A stretch of 64,000 bases of DNA from positions 62,001 to 126,000 of the forward strand of contig NZ_JAGGKM010000001.1 of NCBI RefSeq assembly GCF_017873715.1. The letters run 5' to 3'. Of the stretch, positions 50,312 to 57,693 are shown one piece after another. The stretch comes from Cytobacillus luteolus. GTDB lineage: Bacteria; Bacillota; Bacilli; Bacillales; Bacillaceae_L. The notes under the pieces are model-generated. The model was not told where the DNA came from. It made no database searches and worked only from the letters and a program-made list of their open reading frames with translations. Positions within the stretch are counted from its first letter, which is position 1, and every line of letters starts with the position of its first letter. The position numbers were made by a program, and so were the translations under genes.

Positions 50312-51081
50312 GTTTACTAATGGTAGAAAGTTTATCGAAAAAGTACACAAAAAATGTGCAGGCCTTGAATGATGTATCTTTCTCTGTAAATGAAGGAGAA
50401 TGCATTGGGATTGTTGGTGAAAGTGGAAGTGGAAAAAGTACGTTAGCAAAAGTGCTTGTAGGGCTGGAATCATATCGAGATGGTACTGTTCTTTTTAATG
50501 GAATTCCCATCGTACCTAAAAAGAGGGCCTTATTACGGCAGTATCGTAAAAATGTTCAGATGATTTTTCAGGATTCTACAAGTAGTTTGAACCCTAAACT
50601 TCCGGTTTGGAAAAGTATTCTTGAACCGCTAGATAACTTTAAAGAAGTGTCTCCCTCTTTTCTAAATGTTGAAGGACTTTCAAGAAAAGAGATAGCAGAA
50701 GAGTTAATGGAGACAGTTGGGTTAGATCGACGTTTGAGTGAACGGTACCCAGAAGAGTTAAGTGGAGGACAAAAGCAAAGGGTTGGGATTGCGAGAGCGA
50801 TTAGTATTGAGCCGTCACTGTTAGTGTGTGATGAACCTACGGCCAGCTTAGATGTAACGGTTCAAGTCCAAATTTTAGGCTTGTTAAAGGAGCTTCAGAA
50901 AACGAAGAACCTCACAATCCTTTTTATCTCACATGACATTAGAGCTGTATCTTACCTTTGTGAAAAAGTGATTGTTTTAAAGAACGGTAGTATGGTTGAT
51001 TTCTTTGATTTGGCGGACCTTTATCGAGAAGAACGGCATGAGTATACTAAAGCTCTTATTAAAGCAGCTTCTTTGGAGTAG
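50308..51081 (+). CDS. ABC transporter ATPase (NikE/DppF/CntF type)
   Basis: A 257-residue ATPase: Walker A GESGSGKSTLA (near 36-46), signature LSGGQKQRVGIARAI, Walker B LLVCDEPTASLDV, switch FISHDIRAV. Together with the ATPase at 49490 it powers the importer. ATGA overlap with that gene. The set SBP, two permeases, two ATPases is complete. Confidence 0.9.
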   Translation: MSLLMVESLSKKYTKNVQALNDVSFSVNEGECIGIVGESGSGKSTLAKVLVGLESYRDGTVLFNGIPIVPKKRALLRQYRKNVQMIFQDSTSSLNPKLPVWKSILEPLDNFKEVSPSFLNVEGLSRKEIAEELMETVGLDRRLSERYPEELSGGQKQRVGIARAISIEPSLLVCDEPTASLDVTVQVQILGLLKELQKTKNLTILFISHDIRAVSYLCEKVIVLKNGSMVDFFDLADLYREERHEYTKALIKAASLE

Positions 51082-51125
51082 GGTTTGAGTTTTACGATAA
51101 GTTTTTTGGAAAAGAGGAGAAAGAT

Positions 51126-52478
51126 ATGAAGGCTGTGGTGACTTCTGTTACATTAAATCAGGCTACACCTTTAGGTCATCGGCAGTATTTGGCATTGGCC
51201 CTTCCACTTATTATTTCTGGTATTTCAACTCCTATCTTAGGGGCGGTAGATACAGCGGTTGTTGGGAGAATGCCTGTACCAGCAGCGATTGGTGGAGTGG
51301 CGATTGGTGCAGTAATTTTTAATACAATGTACTGGCTTCTTGGCTTTTTAAGAGTGAGTACGAGTGGATTTACCGCGCAGGCCGAAGGGGCAAAGAATGA
51401 AAACGAAATGCTCGCTTCCTTTTTCAGACCAGCGATTTTGGCTGTTGTTTTTGGGCTTTTATTCATCATTCTGCAGCAGCCGATCATCAACATTGCGTTA
51501 CCTTTGATTGGTGGGACGAAAGAAGTGTCAGCCTATGCGGAAACGTATTTCACGATTCGTATTTGGGGAGCACCGTTTATTCTAGTAAGCTATGTTATTA
51601 TTGGCTGGTTAATTGGGATGGGGAAGGTCAAGTTAGCTCTAGCCACTCAGATTGTCATGAACGTTCTGAACATCATTCTCGATATTGTCTTTGTGATGGG
51701 CCTAGGCTTTGGTGTTGCTGGAGTAGCCTATGCTACATTAATTGCTGAGGTTAGTGCCATATTATTTGGGATTCTGGTGATTGTAAAAACAAATAAAGTA
51801 AGCTTTAGTAAACTGAAACTTTCGATGCTATTAGAAGCTGAAGCTCTAGTAAAGATGGTTAAGGTGAATCGCGATTTGTTCTTAAGGACCGTTTGTTTAC
51901 TTACGATGACAGTCATTTTTACCGCGAAAGGTGCGAGTATGGGTGAGATAACGCTAGCAGCAAATGCTATTTTACTCCAGATTCATTATATAATGGCTTA
52001 TTTGATAGGCGGTTTTGCCAATGCCTCTAGCATTCTAGTGGGGAGGGCCATTGGTGGAAAAAATGAAGCTTTATATAAAAGAGCCTATTTCCTTTCAGCT
52101 CAATGGGGGGTACTGACCGTTGTTCTATTGACATCGGTTATTATGCTCTTTGGAAATGAACTTGTTTCATTTTTCACAACCATTACTGCGGTTCAGGAAA
52201 CGGCCGCTAGTCTATTAATCTGGTTGGTTATTTTTCCGATTGTTGGATTCTGGGGCTTATTACTAGAAGGGATTTTTTCTGGAGCAACTGAGGCTGGACC
52301 TGTTAGGAATTCCATCTTTATGGCTTTGCTACTCTTTATAGTAGCCATCTGGTGGCTCGTACCGACTTATCAGAACCAAGGGGTATGGTTAGCGTTTGTG
52401 ATATTTAGTCTAGGGCGATCTGTGTTTCTTTGGTTGCATGTGCCGAGATTGACGAGGGGTAAGTTTATGTCATCGTAA
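51126..52478 (+). CDS. MATE family efflux protein
   Basis: A 450-residue protein with twelve predicted helices of the MatE fold. Two MatE halves can be seen: LALPLIISGISTPILGAVDTAVVGRM at the start and IHYIMAYLIGGFANASSILVGRAIGGKNE in the middle. It exports cationic or aromatic compounds in exchange for sodium or protons. GAGGAGAAA precedes the ATG, 44 nt after the ATPase gene with no terminator, so it probably shares the Zur-controlled transcript and might be the exporter of a chelator. Confidence 0.88.
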   Translation: MKAVVTSVTLNQATPLGHRQYLALALPLIISGISTPILGAVDTAVVGRMPVPAAIGGVAIGAVIFNTMYWLLGFLRVSTSGFTAQAEGAKNENEMLASFFRPAILAVVFGLLFIILQQPIINIALPLIGGTKEVSAYAETYFTIRIWGAPFILVSYVIIGWLIGMGKVKLALATQIVMNVLNIILDIVFVMGLGFGVAGVAYATLIAEVSAILFGILVIVKTNKVSFSKLKLSMLLEAEALVKMVKVNRDLFLRTVCLLTMTVIFTAKGASMGEITLAANAILLQIHYIMAYLIGGFANASSILVGRAIGGKNEALYKRAYFLSAQWGVLTVVLLTSVIMLFGNELVSFFTTITAVQETAASLLIWLVIFPIVGFWGLLLEGIFSGATEAGPVRNSIFMALLLFIVAIWWLVPTYQNQGVWLAFVIFSLGRSVFLWLHVPRLTRGKFMSS

Positions 52479-52497
52479 AAACTAAAACCGGTATTAG

Positions 52498-52530
52498 GAC
52501 TTCATCACGGTCGAATGTGTGATTGAAGTC
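52498..52530 (+). terminator. Hairpin after MATE gene
   Basis: GACTTCATCAC pairs with GTGATTGAAGTC, followed by TAAAAAAGG rather than a T-run, so it may be only a weak terminator. Confidence 0.45.
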
Positions 52531-52555
52531 TAAAAAAGGCGTGTATTCGGACTTC

Positions 52556-53125
52556 ATCCAGCTATTATGTACTCTCCACATCAAGCGGCAACGGAAAAGG
52601 TACCGGCTCTTGTTTGGGTACACGGTGGACCAGGTGGAGAATCAACCGTTTACTACAACCCTCTGCGACCCAGATAAGATTGGTATCATCGGAGGAAGCT
52701 ATGGCGGCAATATGGTACTAGCAACACTAGCCTTTCGCCAAGAAGAGTTTAAAGTAGGAGTCGATATTTTCGGTGTAACAAATTGGGAGAGAACGCTGAA
52801 GAACATTCCATCGTGGTGGGAATCCATGAGAGACGCCCTTTACCAGAAGTTAGGGAATCCATATGAGCAGGTAGAGTATATCCGAAGTATATCACCACTT
52901 TTTCATGGAGATAAAATTAACAAGCCCGTCATTGTCTTGCAAGGAGCAAACGACCCACGTGTCCTTCAGGTGGAATCCGATGAGATGGTCGATGAACTTC
53001 GCAAAAACAAAGTTCCAACAGAATATATCGTCTTCACAGATGAAGGCCATGGCTTTTCCAAGAAAGAAAACCGAATTACAGGATATCGTGCGATTTTAGA
53101 GTTTTTAGATAAGTATTTAAAGTGA
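52556..53125 (+). pseudogene. Decayed partial duplicate of the S9 peptidase gene
   Basis: From 52556 the sequence matches the S9 peptidase gene from the coding region for PHQAATEKVPALVWVHGGPGG, then jumps after TTTACTACAACCCTCTGC to the region for DPDKIGIIGGSYGG, losing about 150 nt and shifting frame. The rest matches to the stop codon. GGSYGGNM keeps the nucleophile Ser but the propeller and the oxyanion region are lost or out of frame. An open frame spans 52523-53125. Copy and parent lie 41 kb apart in the same direction, and similarity continues through the terminator. Confidence 0.9.
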
Positions 53126-53208
53126 AAAACAAAAAGGCCTCTAGTATAGTAAAAACGGGTTATTCTGGGAGCCCCAAATTGTAAATAACGACACAAATAC
53201 GTAGTGAA

Positions 53209-53246
53209 AAGCATGGTGATTTTAGCATATAAAACATCATGCTTTT
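53209..53246 (+). terminator. Duplicated S9 peptidase terminator
   Basis: AAGCATGGTGAT with CATCATGCTT and TTTTTCG, the same hairpin as at 11999. Confidence 0.75.
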
Positions 53247-53286
53247 TCGTTCCCTAATATAATCAGTGAAAATGTAAAGTTGTTAA

Positions 53287-53886
53287 TTATCTCTTCACTT
53301 CCACTCCATTGTGTTCCAAGGCTGCATGAAATATGTCTAACCAGGATGGTAGGTCTTCTGTGTTTGGCCATGAGTCGGTGTTCCATACTTTTGATTTTTT
53401 CAGTGCGCGAGAGCAGTGGATAAAGCATTCTTCTATATCCACACCGATACCAAGTAGTGGTGGCTTTCCATTTAGGCTCATGTTGTTTAAAAGCTCGGGT
53501 TTTTTAATGATGGTGGCCCGTCCATTTATGCGCAGTACCTCTTCTAGCCCCGGAATAAGGAATAAAAGTCCTATATGTGGATTGGATAATATATTGATGA
53601 TCGAGTCTACTCGTCTGTTACCTGGTCGATCCGGAATCACTAATTGCTTGTTGTTTAAGATTTGAATTCCACACGGAAAATCCCCTTTTGGAGAAACATC
53701 ACATTGCCCCTCCGCATTTGACGTAGACAGAAAATAAAGTGGTGACATTTCTATAAACCTCTTACAATGCTCGTCTAACACCGGTATACTTTTTTTAACG
53801 ACATATTCATGTGGTGTTCCAACTAGTTCACGAACCTCTTCTTCTGAGGTGATTGCATCTGTAGAAAAATTGATTAACTCCATCAT
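53287..53886 (-). CDS. Pyridoxamine 5'-phosphate oxidase-fold flavoprotein
   Basis: A 199-residue split-barrel flavin-binding protein. PLYFLSTSNAEGQCDVSPKGDFPCGIQILNNKQLVIPDRPGNRRVDSI (about residues 50-98) is the FMN-binding core of the MSMEG_1061-type PNPOx family; FLIPGLEEVLRINGRATI completes the barrel. Such enzymes reduce deazaflavin- or flavin-linked substrates; the exact reaction is unknown. A 65-nt piece of its 3' end is duplicated at 40130. Single gene with AGAGGGAAT upstream. Confidence 0.85.
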   Translation of the reverse strand: MMELINFSTDAITSEEEVRELVGTPHEYVVKKSIPVLDEHCKRFIEMSPLYFLSTSNAEGQCDVSPKGDFPCGIQILNNKQLVIPDRPGNRRVDSIINILSNPHIGLLFLIPGLEEVLRINGRATIIKKPELLNNMSLNGKPPLLGIGVDIEECFIHCSRALKKSKVWNTDSWPNTEDLPSWLDIFHAALEHNGVEVKR

Positions 53887-54115
53887 ATTCCCTCTTTCGT
53901 AAACGACTTTACTTACTATTTATTGTACAGAAATGAAAACCTTTAACAATACTTGAATTCTAATTAAAACAATGAGACAGAAAAATCTGCTTAGCAGAAT
54001 CACCTTAATAGTAGACGGAACGCTTCTCGGTGAGAAGGTTTTTGAGTATGAACAGTAATGGAACATTAAACAAATCTCATGTATTATTTGTTAAGCCAAA
54101 CGAAGGAACCGCAAG

Positions 54116-54139
54116 AACCCCTCTAGCTACAGAGGGGTT
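54116..54139. terminator. Hairpin at the end of the GMC oxidoreductase gene
   Basis: AACCCCTCT (54116-54124) and AGAGGGGTT (54131-54139) are fully complementary with a six-base loop; the stem reaches into the stop codon. The downstream T content is low. Confidence 0.55.
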
Positions 54140-55829
54140 AAAAGTATTTATCTTTAATAATTGTCGCTGTTCTAGTTGCTAATGCTTGAGTAGTTAGCGT
54201 AGGATTGGGACCTCCAAGACCATTACATAAAACACTGTTATCTGCTATAAATAATCTCTTCACCTGAAAGGCTTCACAGTTTTGATCTACTACATAACCC
54301 ATTCTCATTGTACTCATAATATGAATCATAATTCCATCCGGCCAATCCGAGTGAACAATTTTCTTTGCACCTGCACTTCTAAGAATATCGACTGCTATCT
54401 TAACCAATTCTTTTTTCTTCCTTAAGGTATTTTTAGTTGGAACATAACTAATAGCAGGAACAGGTCCATGTTCATCTGTTATAGAAGGCATAATAGAAAT
54501 TTTATTATTCTTAACGACTTCATCATCAATTGCGACTAGCAAGTTCATTGTATTTTGATAATTGGACATCAATTCCATTAACCCTTTTCCTACTACCCGC
54601 CCCTTACTAAACGGTTGTGTATGAAAATTAGGAGAGTTACCCGAATTACTTAAGGCGTAAGCAAAGGATGAGGTTAATCCTGGACTTAAGCCCATCGCTA
54701 ATAATGATCCTAGACCAGGATAATCAAACCTGGCGCCTGATGTGTGTCCAACGTTTGGTCCTACAACAGGACTATTAATAATTGAGCTTAGCTCGTTTGA
54801 GTGAAAGATACCCGTAACCAAGTCCATATTGTGGTTAACTAATCCTTTTCCGACCCATTCGTTAAAAGGTAATTGTGAATTTAGCCAAAGACGTGGAGTT
54901 TCAACCGCTCCTGCTGCGATTACAATGCAATCTGCGTAGAGATCTTGTTTCATATCTGTCCAAGTATTCCTCACCTTAACGCCAGTTGCCCTGATCCCTT
55001 CTTTTGGGTGGTTCTCTGTAATTATTTGATACGTAAAAGTATTAGGCATAACTTCTACATTTCCGGTAGCTAATGCTAATGGAGTGTAGCTTACATTTGT
55101 GGAGCGTTTTGCTATTTTATCTACAGAGGGACCATGAGGACAGCCGTTTATACAATGGCCAGCCAGCGTACAGCCTTCCATCCATGACAATTCATAAGTT
55201 GAGTATTTTGTATTAGTAAGGTTCGGGTTAGGAGGCAAAATGGCATTTGGTTGTGGCCGATAACCTGCACGGGTAACATTTAAAGTAGAAAGGAGGCTCC
55301 AACCTGCTCTTTTAGCACCAAAGTAAAATAGTTCTTCTTTGGTTGTTATTGGAGAGAATTCTACAGGTAATTCAGCTTCGACCTTCTCATAGAAGGGTAA
55401 TAGTTCCCGATATGACAAAGGCCACTCATCATCTATCGCAGTAGGAAAGGCTCTCGGAGAATTACCCAAATAGTGTTGAGTAGACCCACCGACTCCGGAA
55501 TTTTGCCATACAAAACCACTATGTTCAAATACTCTATTCCAAGGTGGACGCTCTCGATTTGCTGGTCCCCAACGAAGCTTTCCTGCGATTAAATCATTCA
55601 TATCATTTTCTAACTTAGAATACGATTGCTTAAATAATTCAATATTTAAATCCTCAGGATGTTGGCTAGAAACAGCACCTTTGTCCGTATTAGGATGTGG
55701 CCACTTGCTATTTCCATACCAAGGTCCTGCTTCGAGCATAAGAACTTTTAAGCCTACTTCACCAAGTTCTTTAGCAACAACTGCACCGCCGCCACCAGCA
55801 CCAATGACAATAACATTATAATTTTTCAT
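54138..55829 (-). CDS. GMC family oxidoreductase
   Basis: A 563-residue flavoprotein. VIVIGAGGGGAVVAKELGEVGLKVLMLEAG at the N-terminus binds FAD; GGSTQHYLGNSPRAF and GAVETPRLWLNSQLP are further GMC signatures; and NGLGGPNPTLTTQALATRTA near the C-terminus closes the FAD site. It resembles the large subunit of gluconate 2-dehydrogenase-type enzymes, which oxidise alcohols or sugars. The overlapping gene upstream (55816) is probably its small partner. No signal peptide is seen. Confidence 0.88.
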   Translation of the reverse strand: MKNYNVIVIGAGGGGAVVAKELGEVGLKVLMLEAGPWYGNSKWPHPNTDKGAVSSQHPEDLNIELFKQSYSKLENDMNDLIAGKLRWGPANRERPPWNRVFEHSGFVWQNSGVGGSTQHYLGNSPRAFPTAIDDEWPLSYRELLPFYEKVEAELPVEFSPITTKEELFYFGAKRAGWSLLSTLNVTRAGYRPQPNAILPPNPNLTNTKYSTYELSWMEGCTLAGHCINGCPHGPSVDKIAKRSTNVSYTPLALATGNVEVMPNTFTYQIITENHPKEGIRATGVKVRNTWTDMKQDLYADCIVIAAGAVETPRLWLNSQLPFNEWVGKGLVNHNMDLVTGIFHSNELSSIINSPVVGPNVGHTSGARFDYPGLGSLLAMGLSPGLTSSFAYALSNSGNSPNFHTQPFSKGRVVGKGLMELMSNYQNTMNLLVAIDDEVVKNNKISIMPSITDEHGPVPAISYVPTKNTLRKKKELVKIAVDILRSAGAKKIVHSDWPDGIMIHIMSTMRMGYVVDQNCEAFQVKRLFIADNSVLCNGLGGPNPTLTTQALATRTATIIKDKYF

Positions 55830-56412
55830 TCGAATCCCTTTCTACATAGGTTTTTTCCATTTTTAATAAAAAGCCCCTAAAATCACGATAGCCGTAGGAA
55901 GGCCCGGGATAACCTGAATAAATCCAACCTAGAGGAAAGGTAAGAAGTTGTCTGTAGCTTGGAGAATAATATCTGGTATATAAATAACCAGTCCATTCGG
56001 AGTAATAGCCGAATAAGGTTATTTGGTACAATGAATTAATCATAATTTTAATCAAGGTTGGATTGTTTTGATATGGAAATGGAAGTTTGTCCAGTGGTAC
56101 CTGGAGGTCTTCAAGTGCTGTTATCGTTTTGATTCGGTTATTTCTAGATAAACTAGAAAAATAACCATTAAAAAAGTAGGGAGGACTAACTGTATAATAA
56201 GCTGAAATGTCAAGAAGTTGCGATGTTGGGTCAGATAAAGGTTGTGGTAGACTATCAAGTGATATAAGGAGATATTCCCAAATCAATAAATTTTGTCCAC
56301 CAAATTGAAAATGCCTGCTTGATTTTGTTGATATTATAGTAGATGGTAAAAGCATATCTACAATGGACATAAAATTTAACTTTGTTGTGTGAGACCAATT
56401 AGGAGTAACCAT
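55816..56412 (-). CDS. Probable small subunit of the GMC oxidoreductase
   Basis: A 198-residue protein that overlaps the GMC gene by 14 nt. It looks like a gluconate 2-dehydrogenase subunit-3-type partner by length, position and its short helical start (FMSIVDMLLPSTI), but the similarity is too weak to be sure. The C-terminal part is rich in Tyr, Gly and Pro (YSGYPGPSYGYRDF). GGTGG precedes its start at 56412. No Tat signal is visible, unlike many proteins of that family. Confidence 0.55.
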   Translation of the reverse strand: MVTPNWSHTTKLNFMSIVDMLLPSTIISTKSSRHFQFGGQNLLIWEYLLISLDSLPQPLSDPTSQLLDISAYYTVSPPYFFNGYFSSLSRNNRIKTITALEDLQVPLDKLPFPYQNNPTLIKIMINSLYQITLFGYYSEWTGYLYTRYYSPSYRQLLTFPLGWIYSGYPGPSYGYRDFRGFLLKMEKTYVERDSNEKL

Positions 56413-56532
56413 ATTCCACCTACTTTTACATATTATATTTATAATATTGGCATTATAGGGTAATTAGACCTAATTTCTTATTAAGTGCTTTTAGTTTAAA
56501 GATGAATAAGTTTTAAAATAAGTAGGAAAATA

Positions 56533-56575
56533 ACACTTGTAAATGCAATTGTAAGTACAAGTGGGGTGTTATCTT
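56533..56575. other. Hairpin in the gap between divergent genes
   Basis: CACTTGTA and TACAAGTG pair around 14 nt, with additional outer ATAACAC/GTGTTAT pairing. It could be an operator or a transcript hairpin; no clear promoter was found in this 200-nt gap. Confidence 0.4.
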
Positions 56576-56615
56576 TAGAACTTATTCCTTAAACAACAAA
56601 AATGAACTTATTTAC

Positions 56616-56849
56616 GTGAAAAAGAGAAGAAGTAAGCAGGGATTTAAAGTTGTATCAATGACCGAAATTGGAGTAATGGTTGTTAAGGTTAAGTCCATAA
56701 GAAAATTCCCATTTAATACTCAACTTTTATCAGAGAAAGAGGTTTTGATGTTTTTAGAATTTGGCAATCGGATAATAGAAAGTCAAAAAGGTAAAGACTT
56801 TCAAACGAATGTCATTAACGCTCAAAATGAGGGCTGTGACTATGCTTAG
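56616..56849 (+). CDS. Small hypothetical protein
   Basis: A 77-residue basic, soluble protein starting at GTG (MKKRRSKQGFKVV). Its last codons overlap the ATG of the following CBO0543 gene by 8 nt, which suggests translational coupling and that it is real. No family recognised. No strong ribosome site before the GTG. Confidence 0.4.
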   Translation: MKKRRSKQGFKVVSMTEIGVMVVKVKSIRKFPFNTQLLSEKEVLMFLEFGNRIIESQKGKDFQTNVINAQNEGCDYA

Positions 56850-57348
56850 ATCAAAGAATAATCAAAGAGACATCTTAATTTTAAAAATAATATGGCTACT
56901 AACAATTGGACTTCTTTTTAAATACATACCCAAAAATAAGATAAGAAACGGAATCGTAGCATTTCTATATAAACAAATTGTAACTTGGTTATTTGGCTTA
57001 CTTGTAGTTGAAAAAGGACTTATTAAATATCCAGTTAGATTTTTTAAAAAGGCAAATAAATCAAGTTTTTCATTTGAATATTTTATTTACCCAGCCATTT
57101 GTGCAATTTTTAACTTAAATTATCCAGAAGAAAAGAACAAATTTATAAAACTTCTTTATTATATCTTCCATTCAGGGGCTATAACTACATTCGAAGTCTT
57201 GGCAGAAAGATACACGAACACTATTAAATATGTAAAGTGGAAGTGGTATTGGAGTTTTATTACGATAGGCATAACCTATTATTCATCAAGGCTGTTTTAT
57301 CGTTGGTTTTATAAAGAAGAATTTAAAAACAAACTAAAACAAAGCTAG
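56842..57348 (+). CDS. CBO0543-family membrane protein
   Basis: A 168-residue membrane protein with about five helices, close to the protein at 17661-18170 (shared LFGLLVVEK, FEYFIYPAICAIFNLNYPEEKN, KWYWSFIT). The ATG at 56842 follows GAGGG by 8 nt and overlaps the upstream small gene; an in-frame ATG at 56809 is an alternative. No function known. Confidence 0.7.
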   Translation: MLRSKNNQRDILILKIIWLLTIGLLFKYIPKNKIRNGIVAFLYKQIVTWLFGLLVVEKGLIKYPVRFFKKANKSSFSFEYFIYPAICAIFNLNYPEEKNKFIKLLYYIFHSGAITTFEVLAERYTNTIKYVKWKWYWSFITIGITYYSSRLFYRWFYKEEFKNKLKQS

Positions 57349-57352
57349 TAAG

Positions 57353-57386
57353 ACCAATGTTCATTAAATGGGACATTGGTTTTTTG
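57353..57386 (+). terminator. Rho-independent terminator
   Basis: ACCAATGTTC pairs with GGACATTGGT (arms 57353-57362 and 57371-57380), followed by TTTTTTG. Closely related to the terminator at 8835. Confidence 0.85.
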
Positions 57387-57693
57387 TTTTGAACGTGACG
57401 TGTTTATGTTCTTATTTTATAAAAAAAATATTGTGTAAAGAGCCCAAAGTAAAATAAAAGACATATCCTTTAATAAGGTATATCCATCCTTAAGTTTGTT
57501 GTTTAGTTCGTTTAAGTCTGATTAATTAGGAAAAAGAAAGTAGAAGGGAGAATTACAAGGATAATTATAAAAGAATTGATTACTAATAAGGATAACGATA
57601 AATACAAATAATAGGGTAATTATGGCCCGAAGCTTTTAGCGGGTAGAAAGTAATAAAATTAGAATACGTTGTGTATAGAAAGGAGTAAACTAG

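Noticed and set aside
52523-53125. A 200-residue peptidase gene
   Set aside because: The frame begins in unrelated sequence and is a truncated, internally deleted duplicate of the S9 peptidase at 10108; it lacks most of the catalytic domain's first part and the propeller.
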